A stretch of 64,000 nt of DNA from Coix lacryma-jobi var. lacryma-jobi (GCA_009763385.1 CM019823.1:168050302-168114301); one strand, 5' to 3'; positions 33,371-46,260 are shown, counted from the first letter of the stretch. Numbers and translations: made by a program. The notes: a model not told the origin generated them from the letters alone.

Positions 33371-34843
33371 TGTTGACGGTCATTAATGTCAATATTATAC
33401 CATCAACTAATGCATAGAATGACCTAAAATGAACCATAAAGCATAGTTGTAGGGTTTGAAACTAACAAGTTCCACGAGTTTTGGTGCTCTCACTTGTTTT
33501 GTGACATCCATTATTTTACCATATAAAAGTATCTCAAGTGATGAAATAGAGCACACCATTGCGAAGAGCCTCGTCGAGACGATCGAAACGGACATATGGT
33601 TTGCTACATTTGGAGTCCCGACGAGAGAGTCCTCGATGGATATGACTTGGAAGATTCTAGAACATTCCGAAACATTCCAGAAGACACGAGAAGGCGACCC
33701 ACGGAAGGCGGGGCCCACCTGTCATAGGGGCAGACCGACCGGTCTCCCTGCTGGACTGACCGGTCTGGTACAGGGCCCAAACTCGCACCCCTTCGCGTGA
33801 CGCACTCCAACCGACCTCTCCAACGCATTTTGGCCCATTTAGGCCCAAGTGCATATGGCGAAGGATTTAGTCCCACATCGCTTGCCCAAGGTGGAAGGGA
33901 GGCCAGGAGCCCCTATATAATAAACCCAGGATCCCCCTGAGGCAACACCATCATCATCTGAGAGTCTTTGTAGAGGCGTCCCTCGAAGGACAACCTCTCC
34001 TCCCTAGAGAATTAGGTTTAGATTTTCCAATGTAATAGCTTAGCTTTAGTCAGGAGTTAGGGAGAGCGGAGCTGCGCTACGGTTCCGGAGGAGTCTTCAG
34101 AGTTTTGGTATGTCTTGTATCTTTTCTTTGTAAGACTTATGCTTTAATATATTTATCTTCTCTATTTACTTTATGCTTTATTATATGATTAGTATAGTTG
34201 TTATATCTTGGCATGGGATCTTCGCTCGTATTGAGTGCTCTAGTTATTCATGGTAATTAGAGTAGTAATCGTTAGATTAGACATGGTGTTTAGTCTATAG
34301 GTTACCTGAGGTTGCGCTCAATCCCACGGAATAGTTGTGGTAGCCCCAGGGGTGACAGCTCTGTTAGGCCTTCGTAGTCCACCACGTTTGGATTGATGTT
34401 TCGTAGAGCTTTTGGCAGCCTTCTCCCAACTACCTTTTTCTCAGTCTTCTTCGAGAGTTGGAAAGGACCTGCTGCTCCAAAGTGCCAATGTTTATGACTG
34501 CTATATCTTTTCATCTTTGTTGCTTTAGAACACAAGTAATAGAGAAGTACGTAGGAACCTTGATCTCTTCCGTTGTCCTCCCGCTATAGTTGTCTATACA
34601 TTTATCATTGAATTCTCTTTGATGTACTTTCATATTCATATCATATATCATTACCCCTGCTTTAGTCTATTTAGTACTCTGAGTTAGTAGATGCGTGATA
34701 GTGAGTTATCAGATTCTTGATCCTAGCTTCCCTGTGGTAAAATATAAATAACGATCCTGGAATACTCCCGGTGAAATGCTACAATGGTGTTCTGTGCGCT
34801 TGCGGAATCTTTCATATTCTATTTGCGTTAACAAACGTCAACA
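33371..34843 (+). repeat. A2 3' LTR
   Basis: 1473 bp, TGTTGACGGTC to CGTCAACA, nearly the same as the 5' LTR. Followed by ACCAT at 34844-34848 and then S2 sequence that continues as in S3 near 44130. Confidence 0.92.
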
Positions 34844-34848
34844 ACCAT

Positions 34849-35508
34849 CATGCTATAGAATGAAACATAGACTTGTGTAGCCAAAATTTTATCGGAGTTG
34901 CAGCGGTTAGATTACACAAGTTCAAATTTCAGCATGTGATTGCGAGAGGGTTGAAAGCTTGTCATCGCCTAACTTTTCAACTGTGCGAAGCCTATGCAAA
35001 AGCAATCCGAAGCTTAAAGCAAACAGTTTCGGTCATACACTACACAACTCATGTTTAACTCAAAGTGCAATGAGAAACAGTCTCGAAACTGTGATGTGCT
35101 GACAAGCAATCCCATCTCGATCTTTCTAATTTACTTAGCTTGGTTCAAAATTAAAGCAGAATATGAACATACCAAGCAAGTGAATGACTCAGAACTAGAG
35201 ACATAGCAACCTAGCATATATGAAGAGCACAAGTGATTTCAACACATTCTACACATGCTAGTTGCATATCTCGATGGTGAATATTTTCAAGTTTTATGTA
35301 TTCACCATTCATAAAATAGCTCAGCTCTCAACATGTATCAGTTATCAGAAGGAGCATAAGCTACAAGTATCATATAAAGCATCGGAGCATACACTATATA
35401 GAGCATAGTCAAATTCTAAAGATTATATACATGAAGCTCTGAATGTAAATATGCAAGATGAAATGCAAAGATGCATGAAGAAATGCGAACCAATTGAAGA
35501 GCGAAAAG
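34849..35508 (-). other. S2 3' untranslated region, pol-proximal part
   Basis: No gene. It is AT-rich and closely matches S3 44129-44770, with a few deletions in S2 or S3. The two parts of the S2 UTR join at the ACCAT site. Confidence 0.6.
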
Positions 35509-36293
35509 TCAGTTTATAATACAAGAGTCAAAATGTTTCCCCCATCTAAAGGGGAAACACACACCAAGCTCACCTCTCAACCTAGCAAAAGTTGATTGGT
35601 CAAAAGGCTTGGTGAAAATATCAGCCAACTGATGATGAGTATCGACATGGCGAAGGTTGATATCACCCTTCTCATAGTGGTCTCGCAGAAAATGAAAGCG
35701 CACATCAATGTGTTTGGTCTTAGAGTGCGGCACGGGGTCTTAGCAACGCTAATAGCACTTGTGCTGTCACAAAGCAAAGGAACGCGAGAAAAGCTCAGAC
35801 CAAAATCACGCAAAGTGGCCATCATCCAAAGCAACTGGGAACAGCAGCTAGCCGCAACAACATACTCAACCTCCGTGGTAGACTGGGCGACACTAGACTG
35901 TTTGCGAGAAGACCACGATACAAGAGAAGAACCAAAAAACTGACAAGTCCCAGAAGTGGACTTGCGATCAATCCGGCAACCAGCAAAATCAGCATCAGAG
36001 TAACCGCAAAGGGAGAGGGTGGAGGAAGCAGAATACCAAATCCCAAACTCTAGAGTGAAGCATAAGTACCTCATAATGCGCTTGACCGCCTGACAGTGAG
36101 AAGTGCGCGGCGACGACTGAAATCGCGCGCACAGACACACCACGAACTGGATGTCCGGGCGTGTCGCCGTCAGGTACAGCAGCGACCCAATCATACTTCG
36201 GTACTCCTTCTGGTCCACAGCTTCTCCATCCACATCCGCATCCAGGGCTGCCGTAGTCGGCATGGGTGTTGGAAGAGGCTTGGCCTCACCCAC
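35509..36293 (-). pseudogene. pol: S2 RNase H domain of pol
   Basis: RNase H removes the RNA strand of the hybrid. The minus-strand frame 35577-36293 shows YSDADFAGCRIDRKSTSGTC, the copia RNase H signature with catalytic Asp, and SVAQSTTEVEYVV with the catalytic Glu. The last part, HIDVRFHFLRDHYEKGDI and the pol end, is in the frame 35509-35733, so one frameshift lies near 35730. S3 has the same order at 44810-45580. Confidence 0.85.
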
Positions 36294-36304
36294 GTCGAAC
36301 TTCT

Positions 36305-36984
36305 TCAGGATGTCTTGGTGTACTTGCCCTGGTGCACGAACGTTCCCTCTCGAGATTGCTTGATTTGCAACCTGAGGAAAAATGTCAACTCGCCCATCAT
36401 GCTCATCTCAAACTCCCTGCTCATAGTGTCTGCAAACTTGGCAACCAAAGCGTGAGAAGAACCACCGAAAATGATATCATCCACGTAAATCTGAACCAAG
36501 AGAGTGTCATTGCCTTGTTTGAGGAGAAAAAGCGTTTTATCCACACATCCCATTTTAAAACCCTTAGCAAGAAAAAAGGTTTTCAACCTATCATACCAGG
36601 CTCTAGGGGCTTGTTTCAAACCATATAAAGCTTTGTGAAGTTTAAATACATGGTTTGGAAACTTGGGATTTTCAAAACCGGGGGGTTGTTTTACATACAC
36701 CTCTTCTTCTATGTAGCCGTTTAGGAAGGCACTCTTGACATCTATTTGAAAAAGTTTGAACCTTTGGATGCAGCAAAAGCCAAGAGAATCCTAATTGCCT
36801 CCAAACGAGCTACAGGAGCAAAAGTCTCCTCATAGTCTATCACCTCCTTCTGACTATACCCCTGGGCTACAAGTCTAGCCTTGTTTCTCACAACATGACC
36901 ATCCTCCTCTTGTTTGTTTTTGAAAACCCATTTTGTCCCAATAGGGTGACACTCAGGAGGAAGAGGAACAAAACCAAAACCCAA
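36305..36984 (-). pseudogene. pol: S2 reverse transcriptase domain of pol
   Basis: The best preserved RT in the window. The frame 36742-36984 reads KWVFKNKQEEDGHVVRNKAR and YEETFAPVARLEAIR. The frame 36305-36700 reads GLKQAPRAWYDRL and has the active site YVDDIIFGGS at about 36470-36490. A frameshift near 36720-36740 separates the two. The wording is typical of Sireviruses. It ends with a shift near 36305 before RNase H. Confidence 0.88.
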
Positions 36985-38150
36985 TTTCTCTCAAATTTTT
37001 CTAACTCCTCATGCATGGCATTGACCCAATCTGGATCAGATAAAGCGTGTCCAACATCTCGGGGTTCAAAATCAGCAACAAATGCAGAATGAGCAAAGTG
37101 AGAGATTTGTTGTGACCTTGACTGAGTGACACGTTCACCGATGCTGCTGATCATCTGTTGAGGTGGGTGTTGGCGCTGGATGTGTCGTGGCGCCTCCCGA
37201 ACTGATGTAGCCCCCTCAACAGCAGCTGGTGCCTCCTGGGTACAAAAGGTACCGCTCGAGGTGGCGGATCCCACAGCCCCCAAGTCTAAGAAGAAGGGTC
37301 GGGGCCGTGAGTGGTAGTAGAGGCCGCTCTTTGCGGCACAGCAGGTGGAGGAGGTGCTGGGTCATCCATCCCTTCAGCACCCTCTTCCTCATCATCAAAA
37401 GAGGTTCGCCAACCTCATGATCACCTGCACGCTCAAAACGAGAAGAAGGACAAACCATGGTTTCATCGAAGGTGACATCTGATGTCTCCATGACTTGGTT
37501 AGTATCAAGGTTAAGTACACGATATGCGCGAGTATGAGTGCCATAACCCAAAAATACACCGTCAGAAGAACGAGACTCAAATTTGTCCAGGTTGCCTTTC
37601 TTAAGTATGAAACAGTGGTAACCAAAGACTCTAAAATAACTCAACTTGGCCAGTTTTCCAAAACGCAACTCATAAGAAGTCTTTTTCAAGAAAGCTCGGA
37701 GAAAAATGCGATTGGAAATGTAGCATGCAGTGCTCATAGCTTCGGCCCAATATCGCCTAGGAGTCCTATGCTCATCGAGCATCGTCCTGGCCATCTCTAC
37801 AAGTGTCCGATTTTTCTCTCTACAACACCATTCTGAGGGGGTGTGTAGGGGGAAGAAAACTGATGCTCTAAACCCAAAGAGTTACAAAACTTCTCAAAAT
37901 CCAAATTTTTGAATTTAGAACCATTATCACTCCTAATAGCTCGCATCGAGTTCAAAGGAAACTCATTCTGAAGAACCAAAATCAGATTGCGAGCAAAAGG
38001 GAAAGTCTCGGTCTTCTCAGCTAAAAAAAGACCCACGAATATCTCGAAAAGTCATCAACAACAACAAGCACATACCACTTCCCGCCAACCGAGCTCACCC
38101 GAGTCGGACCAACAAGGTCCATGTGCAAAAGCTCTCCAGGGTGCTTGCAT
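36985..38150 (-). pseudogene. pol: S2 integrase and linker
   Basis: The integrase core is in the frame 37797-38036, with FPLNSMRAIRSDNGSKFKN containing the second catalytic Asp and NGVVERK containing the Glu. The first Asp region (MDLVGP) lies near 38120 in another frame. The C-terminal part follows in 37216-37794 (MARTMLDEHRTPRRYWAEA, then LRFGKLAKLSYFRVFG). The Ser/Pro-rich linker to RT is in 36888-37283. Several single-base shifts are present. Confidence 0.85.
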
Positions 38151-38750
38151 GTCACCTAAGTCACTGGATGGTGGGGAGCGGCTACCATCTTCCCATGTCT
38201 ACAAGAATGGCAAACAAGATCCTTCTCCATAGACAACTTGGGCAATCCTCGGATTAAGCCAAGTGAACTAAGCCTTGCAAGCAAGTCGAAGCTCAAGTGA
38301 CCAAGTCTCCTATGCCACTTCAAAGATCAGAGGAGGAAGGTCCAGCCCAAAGACAATGAGAAACTCCAAATGACTCCGAGAAATTCACACGAAAGACTTT
38401 CCCAAAGGGCGAAATCACACAAACAAGATTGCCCTGAGGATCCAAAATGCGGCTGAGATTTGGCTTAAAACGAATCTCATAGTCATCATCAAAAAGTTGC
38501 GAAACAGAAAGAAGGTTAAAATGCAAGTTAGAAACAAGAGCAACATCGCGCAACACAAAGTGCTCATTAACTCGCACCGACCCACGAGATAACACTTTAC
38601 CTTTACTATTGTCGCCGAAGGTGATAAACTCCTTTCCGGCGACCGGACTAAGACTGGAGAACCACTTGGCATTTCCGGTCATGGTCTCGAACAACCAGAA
38701 TCCACCAACCAAACGTTATCCAATCATTTTACCTACATCAATAAAAAGAC
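38151..38750 (-). pseudogene. pol: S2 protease and pre-integrase
   Basis: The frame 38320-38712 carries most of the protease after its catalytic site (VAGKEFITFGDNSKGKVLS). The DSGCS motif itself is shifted out of frame just before it. The GAG-pre-integrase His/Cys part lies at 38190-38330 in broken frames. Confidence 0.75.
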
Positions 38751-41162
38751 ATAGGGTGAGCATACGGTCCAACACTGGGGTAGTGAAGTAGGGAAAATAC
38801 CAGTGTTGGGTCGGCTGCTCAAAAGAACGGTTAGTAGAAAAAACCATTCCTACCACGCCTACGGGGAAAGCGATCACCACGCTGAGGAAAACGTGGTCCG
38901 CTAAGGGAGGAGCATCCATCGCAATACTCAAAACGCGGTGGAGGGAAACGCTCTCAACTACAAAGCCACTGCCACGGGGTCCATAGCCTACAACTGCAGG
39001 CTCCCGTCGGGCACGACCTCCTCGCGGCCTAGGCCTAGGAACTTGAGGTTTTGGACTCTAGGCCTAGCAGCACGCGTCTGAACATTCGGCACATGTACAT
39101 CATGGAAAGGATGGTACATGTCTGTGTTGTTCATCTCCTTTGCACGGCGCGCCTATCTCTTGCGCCGAAAGCAAAACTCACTCAAGTGTCCATGTCTCCC
39201 ACAATGCTCACAATGGTCCTCACCGCTCTCAAAGGGGGTTGTTGGTACTCATGGTAGTGGGTGTGGATCACTTTGCCCTTCTGTGGCATGAGCTCCTCCT
39301 GGATAGGTGGCATGGCGTCCAACTTGTTTTTCAGGTGGTTGGGCTTGGGATGCCATGTCTGTTTCTTGGGTGGAGCCCTCGGAGGTTCAACGAGCACACC
39401 ATCCTTGGTGTTGGGCTTGAGAGGCTCTTTGGGTGGAACCTTAGTAAGCTTGGGAGTAGTGGTGGAGTTGGGCTTCTCACATGGGTTAAGACCACTCGAC
39501 TCTCCAATCTTCCCAAAAGATGAAACATCAACACCCTGAGCAAATCCTACGCCTGGACCTCCAGCAGCACGCTTGAAGTGGGAGATCATCATCCAAGCTG
39601 GCGCTCACCACTCGACACCCATGACAAGATGGTCCGAAAGGTATGTGTTTCCTCCTCGGTTTGCATCATGTCATGCTTCACGTTTGCGATATCCATCTCC
39701 AAACCCTCACACAGAACGCACCTAGTCACACAAGTGCTACCCAAGCTGGCCTTCTCAAGAGACACAATCTTGGCATTCTTCTCTGCCAACTCGGTTTGCA
39801 AGCCAGCACATGACTTGCACGCACCAACAGTGGATCTAGCCTTAAGCTCATCCACCTTTCCTACCAACGCCACATACTTACCTCTCAAAGTGAGAAGGTC
39901 AGTCATGTGCGTGGTGCACATCTCCACTCGCCTCCTCAGAAACGACCACGGTGGACTTGGCAAACTCAAGCTCCGTCACCGTATCCTCCCACTTCTACCT
40001 AAACTCCTTACGCTCTCTAGCAGCACGCCTAAGCAGCTTATCTTGACTAAGGAGAGCGACAGTAAGTTTCTCGACCTCAGCAGAAAGCTCATCGGGGGTC
40101 TGAGATACCTTGGAGGTGTCGTCGTCATCGTCCCGAGGGATGTCCTCCAGCTCGCCGTCGACCTCCTTGCCGAGGGCCATGGTGCAGAAGCCCTCGTCGT
40201 CGGAAGAAGCAGAGGCCGTTCAGCTTGAACTCAATCCTCTTCTTCTTCTCGGACTCGTCGTCGCTTGAGGAAGCGGAGTCGTCATCCGAGTCGTCGACGT
40301 CGCTGAGCGTGGCGAAGAACGCACGCTGCTCAGCCTGGGCCTTCTCCAAGTACTTCATCTTGATGTACTCCTTGTTGAAGTCGCCCTTCCGCTTGTGCTT
40401 CGCGGGGACGTACTTCTCCTTGCGCTTGCCAGAGTCATACTTGTGCCCATGTTTTGCCTTGCCGAAGGTCTGCTTGTTCCTCTTCGGGCAATTGGTGATG
40501 AAGTGGTTGGGGTCGCCGCACTCAAAGCATCCTGAGCGTCCTCCTCCGCGGCGACGGTTCATGTGGTTGTTGTGGAACCGCGAGAACCGGTTCGCGAGCA
40601 AAGCCAACTTTCATCCCCATGAACTCCAGCTGCTCCTCTGTGATAGAAAGAAGAGAGGAAAGTGCAAAGCCTCCAGAGGTGTTAGCAGAAGAGCCCGAAA
40701 GAAAAAATTTGACGGGCCAGAAGGATTTTCATAAGAAGCCCTCGCCATGGCATCGATCTCACTGGACTTGAGCTTACTAAAGAGCTCATCGCACGTGAGG
40801 GTCTCATAGTTAGGCGATTCGATGATCGCCTGAACTTGGAATCCCATACCGACCAATCAAGGGTATGCAAAAGCTTCAAAGCCATCTCATGATCGTCGAA
40901 AGGCAACAACTCTTGTTAGCCCTCATCCTGTTGACAATCACCTGAAAGCGAGCGAATAAACTCTCTTTGCTCTCGCCAGGCATGTGTCGAAAGTTCTCAT
41001 ACTCTCGCTTGAACGACTCGTAGAGACGGGTTTTGACTTGAGTGGTTCCCTCATGGAAACGCATGAGGGTAGCCCAAATCTCCCGAGCCGTAGCGAGGTG
41101 AGAAACGCGATCAAACTCACTCATGCTCAAGCATAAGAAAAGAGCATTACGGGCTCGGCTAT
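38751..41162 (-). pseudogene. gag: S2 gag, main part, cut by S3
   Basis: From 41162 downward: capsid part (RARNALFLCLSMSEFD and ESLFARFQVIVNRMRANK), first zinc knuckle CFECGDPNHFITNCP near 40470-40520, acidic Ser/Asp run, coiled-coil segments, and a second knuckle region near 39190-39240. Exactly at 41162 the gene stops in GCTAT and S3 begins. The missing first 60 or so codons are at 52737-52922 beyond S3, and again at 55069-55255. Confidence 0.82.
41158..41162 (+). repeat. S3 target duplication, left copy
   Basis: GCTAT before the S3 LTR. The same five bases follow S3 at 52737-52741. Together they restore the gag reading as found uninterrupted in S3 itself near 50430-50435. Confidence 0.88.
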
Positions 41163-43241
41163 TGAAGGACCAAGAATGCAATAGCAAGGCGACCAGAGGG
41201 GGGGGGTGAATGGGAGCTCAAAAATTTTTCTCGAAACTTTGTCCTTTGTCCCACAAATCAACCCCCAAAAGCTTTGATCGAAACCGTGATGCCCACGACC
41301 CTTGGAAGAGGGTGGATGATCCCTAGGATCATAGCGGAGCACCACAAAGCAATAGCAAACCAAACGGCAAAAGTACCGGAACAAGTTTGCCTCCTAAAAA
41401 CCAAGTCCCGAACGTAGATGGAATGCTACGTCGTGAAGTCCCCAAATACCGATGCTAACAAGTAGCAAAGATACCTAGAGAGGTCCTTGGTCAACTCTAG
41501 GACCAAACAAGAAGTCCGGAAACCAAGCGGAAAAGCCAGGAGAGCAAACCCACTAAAACGCAACCTTCAGCAGGATCCCGGACTGTCCGCCGGTACGGTC
41601 CCGGACTGTCCAGCCTTACTGCGGACTGTCCGCAAGCAGGTGGCGGACTGTCCGCCGGCTGAAAGTGCGAAACTGCACAGCTGCTGAAGTCCCTGGTCGA
41701 CTCGCGGACTGTCCGCGATCGACTACGGCGGACTGTCCGCCGGTCTAACAGCAGCAAAGTGTCGAGCCGCGCAGCCACTGACCAGGCTGAAGCCCGACGC
41801 GCGGACTGTCCGCGCCCCCAGTGGCGGACTGTCCGCGGATGAACAGAGAGGGCGATTTTGGTCGCCCTTCTCATGAATCCTCCCAATCTGAATCAAAACT
41901 CAATCCCACGTTCCAAACTTGGAGAGAATGATCACAAGGTAGTTAGGAGACTATCCCCAAGAAATCATCCGCTCAAATCGATTCAATCACCGGGAAATCG
42001 AAAGGGGAGGAGTATGAACAAAAAAGCTCCACAAAATTGAAATCAACCTAATCTACTTGTTCGTGAGGAGTTAGATGAATTCCTTCGGTGGAAATGATCT
42101 CCTCACTTAATCAACAAGTTGATTCAAACGGATTTCGCAAAGACGCAATAGAGAGGGAGATCGAGTGACGGGAAAATCGTGGAGAAACGAAGAACACGAA
42201 GAACACGAACAAAACGCGAATCAAGTCATCGATCTGCAACCGTGTGGCTACCACACGCTACAAACAGTGAGGTTAAGGCCTCACTTCCTCAAAATCTCCA
42301 GTACACGGAGGTATGGTCTCTGCGGATCTGAGTAGCTACAGCAGGGGATTGGGAGAGCAGGAAACCCTAGAAGCAAAGAGCAAATGACTGAGATAAATTG
42401 GGAGGGGGTGTCTCCCTCTACTTATCCTAATTCTAATTCCTACTCTACCCCTCTCTAAATACAGAGCGAACCAGCTAAACCCTAGGGTTATTCTGGACCA
42501 ACTCATGGTAGGTGGTGATCCGACGACCACGCCCGCACAACTGGTAGCGTTGCCTCGACGCAACCTCACCGATCGCCGCCACGTGCCGCCACCGCTGCTT
42601 GTCCTTTTCCCGGACGTCGCACCCCGGGTTTTGTGGCCCAAACTGGGAAACCCAGCCTTCATAGCCAACCCCCGGTTTTGAGGCCCAAACCGGGAAAAAC
42701 CGCCGACCAACGCCTGAGTTTTGTGGCCCAAACTCAGCAAACCCGCAGCACCCAGGTTTTGAGGCCCAAAACTGGAAACCGTCCTCAGCCCGAGTTTTGT
42801 GGCCCCAAACTCGGAAACCATCAGTGCCCAGGTTTTGAGCCCAAAACCTGGAAACCTTCTACTCGGTGGTTTTTCTGTGGCTCAACCACCAAACCGAGCT
42901 GTAGAGGGGATGCACCGCCCATGCACCCCGTCCACCGACATGTGTCCCCAGGTCCTCGACCCGAGCAACACCGTACCCGCAAGTCTTCGCTCGTCGCTGT
43001 CCCAGGCTGCCAACCACCATAGCTGATCCTCTGGCCACCAGTCCCCTCAGTCCAAGCCTCACGTCCGTCCTTCGCCACTCTCGGTCCATCAGCACGGCAT
43101 GTCTCTACTTGACCTTCACCTTGCCTCTGATCACTGTATCCGTGCTCGACACCTGCACAACACAAGCCAAAGAACATGTGCATCATCCCAGTTGACAATC
43201 ACTCATCACTCAGAGACTCGACATACAACCATGTATCCGCA
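41163..43241 (-). repeat. S3 3' LTR
   Basis: 2079 bp, TGAAGGACCAAG to CATGTATCCGCA on the plus strand. Palindromes lie at 41575-41840, the hairpin array at about 42625-42895. Confidence 0.9.
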
Positions 43242-43253
43242 ATCTCCCCCTTG
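43242..43253 (-). other. S3 polypurine tract
   Basis: Minus strand CAAGGGGGAGAT next to the LTR start, same as in S2. Confidence 0.85.
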
Positions 43254-44800
43254 ATGAGTGCATTGTCAACTACAACACAAATCATAATGGAATAGAGGAA
43301 GAGAAGGAAGGAAAGGAAGAGAGAGAACTCAACCAAATGACCCAAAAGCATGTCAAAGCCAAAGAAGGTCAAGTGGAAAAGAGCAACACAACTTGGTTCC
43401 CAAAGACATGGGCAACGGCTCGACGCAAACAAGCAAAGCAAAGCTAGCCCTCAAGAAGAGGTAGAACAGGCTCAACACCGCTAGCGAGAAAGCTCGATAC
43501 CAATTGGAAAATCAACTGAACATCAAGCAAAACAGAGCTAGCCCTCAAGAAGAGGCAGAATGGGCTCAACACCGCTAGCTAAACAGCTCAATACCTACTA
43601 TTACCATCTCAAAACCAAAAGAGTTCGATACCAATTGAAGAGCTGAAAATGAGGTGAAAATGTTTGCTAGTTCCTCAAGAAAGAGGCAAGGCTCAACACA
43701 ACTAGCAAACTCCCCCTCAACTAGTGCACACAACCCAGGGAACTCATGATTTGTCAATATTTTCTCCCCCTTAGTTGAAAATGCATCATCAAGCAAATGT
43801 GCACACGCACTCAAATGTCTCCTCCTTGACAGAATATCTCCCTCTAGAAATGCATATGAGTAAAAATGCAAGTTAGTAGCTTCAGAAATATAATCAAAAG
43901 AGTGCAAGGATGCTCTACATAGTTCTGATCCGATGACTCAACACATCCGTAAGAAGCTAGCAAAGGCTCAAACTGATCACCAGATATCAAATATGAATAT
44001 GAGAGCAAAAGAGCAGTTTTCAGCCAAAAGGGGTTCACCATCAAAATAGCACAAAACATGTATAGACAGGATATCCGACAAGTGCTAAACATGATACAAG
44101 GTGAACTACCCCTAGCACAGTTCAATCATCATGCTATAGAATGAAACAAAGACTTGTGTTTGCAAAATTTTATCAGAGTTTGCAGCGGTTAATTGTACAA
44201 GTTAAATTTCAGCATGTGATTGCGAGAGGTTGAAAGCTTGTCATTGCCTAACTTTTCAACTATGCGAAGCCTATGCAGAAGCAATCAGAAGCTTAAAGCA
44301 ACAGTTTCGGTCATACACTACACAGCTCAAGTTAACTCAAAGTGCAATGAGAAACAGTCTCGAAACTGTGATGTGTTGACAAGCAATCCCATCTCTATCT
44401 TTTCCAATTCACTTAACTTGGTTCAGATTTTTAGAACAGAAAATGAACATACCAAGCAAGTGAAAGACTCAACACTAGAGACATAGCAACCTAGCATATA
44501 TGAAAAAGCACAAGTGATGCTAGTTGCATATCTCAATGGTGAACATTTTCAAGTTTTATGTTCATTAATCAGATTCACCATTCAAGAAATAGCTCTGCTC
44601 ACAACATGTATCAGTGATCAGGAAGAGCATAAGCTATAGCATCATCATAAAGCATCGGAGCAAAATACTATACAGAGCATAGTTACATTCTTCAGATTAT
44701 ATACATGAAGCTCTGAAAGTAAATATGCAAAATGAAATGCAGAAAAGATGCAAGAAGAAGCCAATTGAAAAACAAAAGGTCAGTTATGATACAAGAACCA
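43254..44800 (-). other. S3 3' untranslated region
   Basis: No gene is supported. Three stem-loop repeats at 43443-43485, 43537-43579 and 43663-43709. PPT-like CTCCCCCTTAG at 43763-43773 and similar CCCCCTCAA words suggest extra PPT-like tracts, which are known in Sireviruses. An env-like gene, present in some Sireviruses, is not recognisable here. Confidence 0.6.
43443..43709. repeat. Three stem-loop repeats before the S3 PPT
   Basis: Outer arms GCTAGC/GCTAGC in the first two; in the third a perfect 10 bp stem TTTGCTAGTT (43663-43672) with AACTAGCAAA (43700-43709). Inner stem CCTC (43673-43676) with GAGG (43683-43686). Confidence 0.75.
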
Positions 44801-45580
44801 AAATGTTTCCCCCATCTAAAAGGGGAAACACACACCAAGCTCACCTCTCAACCTAGCAAAGGTTGATTGGTCCAAAGCTTGGTGAAAATATCAGCCAACT
44901 GATGATGAGTATCGACATGGCTAAGGTCGATATCACCCTTCTCATAGTGGTCTCGCAGAAAATGAAAGCGCACATCAATGTGTTTGGTCTTAGAGTGCAA
45001 ACCGGGGTTCTTAGCAACGCTAATAGCACTCTGTGGTCACAAAACAAAGGAACGCGAGAAAAGCTCAGACCAAAATCACGCAAAGTGGCCATCATCAAAG
45101 AACTGGGAACAGCAGCTAGCCATAGCAACATACTCAGCCTCCGTGGTAGACTGGGCGACACTAGACTGCTTGCGAGAAGACCACGAAAAAGAAAAGAACC
45201 AATAAACTGGCAAGTCCCAGAAGTGGACTTGCGATCAATGCGACAACCAGCAAAATCAGCATTGGATAACCGCAAAGGGAGAGGGTGGAGGAAGCAGAAT
45301 ACCAAATCCCAATTTCTGGAGTGAAGGATAAGTACCTCATAATCTGCGCTTGACCGCCTGACGGGGCGAGGTGCGCGGCGACGGCTGAAATCGTGCGCAA
45401 AGACACACCACGAACTGAATGTCCGGGCGTGTCGCCGTCAGGTACAACAGCGATCCGATCATACTCCGGTACTCCTTCTGGTCCACACCGCTTCTCCATC
45501 CACATCTGCATCCAGGGCCGTCGTGGTCGACATGGGTGTTGAAGAGGCTTGGCCTCACCCATATCGAACTTCTTCAATAT
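44801..45580 (-). pseudogene. pol: S3 RNase H domain of pol
   Basis: Pieces in several frames: NADFAGCRIDRKSTSGTCQF near 45200-45280, the STTEAEY region near 45130-45160, and the C-terminal part at 44853-44990. The order and wording match S2 35509-36293. The upstream ends (MGEAKPL, then EYRSMIGSLLYL near 45450-45480) link to RT. Confidence 0.8.
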
Positions 45581-46260
45581 GTCCTGGTATACTTACCATG
45601 GTGCACGAACGTCCTCCTGGGATGCTTGATTTGCAACCCGAGGAAAAACATCAACTCGCCCATCATGCTCATCTCAAACTCCTGCTCATAGTGTCTGCAA
45701 ACTGGCAACCAAAGCGTGAGAAGAACCACCGAAAATGATATCATCCACATAAATCTGGACCAAGAGTGTGTCATTGCCTTGCTTGAGGAGAAAAAGCGTT
45801 TTATCCACACATCCATTTTAAACCCTTAGGAAGCAAAAAGGTTTTCAACCTATCATACCAGGCTCTAGGGGCTTGTTTCACAACCATAAAGCTTTGTGAA
45901 GTTTAAAAACATGGTTTGGAAACTTGGGATTTTCAAAAACCGGGGGGTTGTCTCATCATACACCTCCTCTTCTATGTAGCCGTTTAAGAAGGCACTCTTG
46001 ACATTAATTTGAAAAGTTTAACCCTTTGGATGCAGCAAAAACCAAGAGTATCCTAATAGCCTCCAAATGAGCTACAGGAGCAAAAGTCTCCTCATAGTCT
46101 ATCCCCTCCTTCTGACTATACCCCTGGGCTACTAGTCTGGCCTTGTTTATCACAACATGGCCATCCTCTCCTGTTTGTTTTTGAAAACCCCATTTTGTTC
46201 CAATAGGGTGACACTCAGGAGGAGGAGGAACAAGAACCCAAACCTGATTCTTTCAAAATT
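45581..46260 (-). pseudogene. pol: S3 reverse transcriptase domain of pol
   Basis: The active-site codons for YVDDIIF are at about 45731-45751 and the EEEVY and GLKQAPRAWYD regions near 45970 and 45870. The reading is broken by at least five single-base indels relative to S2, most in homopolymers. Confidence 0.8.

Larger units (their letters stand above)
27033..34843 (+). mobile_element. A2: non-autonomous Athila-like LTR retrotransposon
   Basis: Complete element with LTRs 27033-28508 and 33371-34843, a TTGGCGCCGTTGCC-type primer site, a PPT, and a perfect 5 bp target duplication ACCAT (27028-27032 and 34844-34848). The 4.86 kb between the LTRs has no RT, integrase or full gag. Only a protease C-terminal remnant is recognisable near 30290. 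The two LTRs look nearly identical, so it moved recently, and its proteins must come from another copy. It inserted in the S2 3' UTR. Confidence 0.9.
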
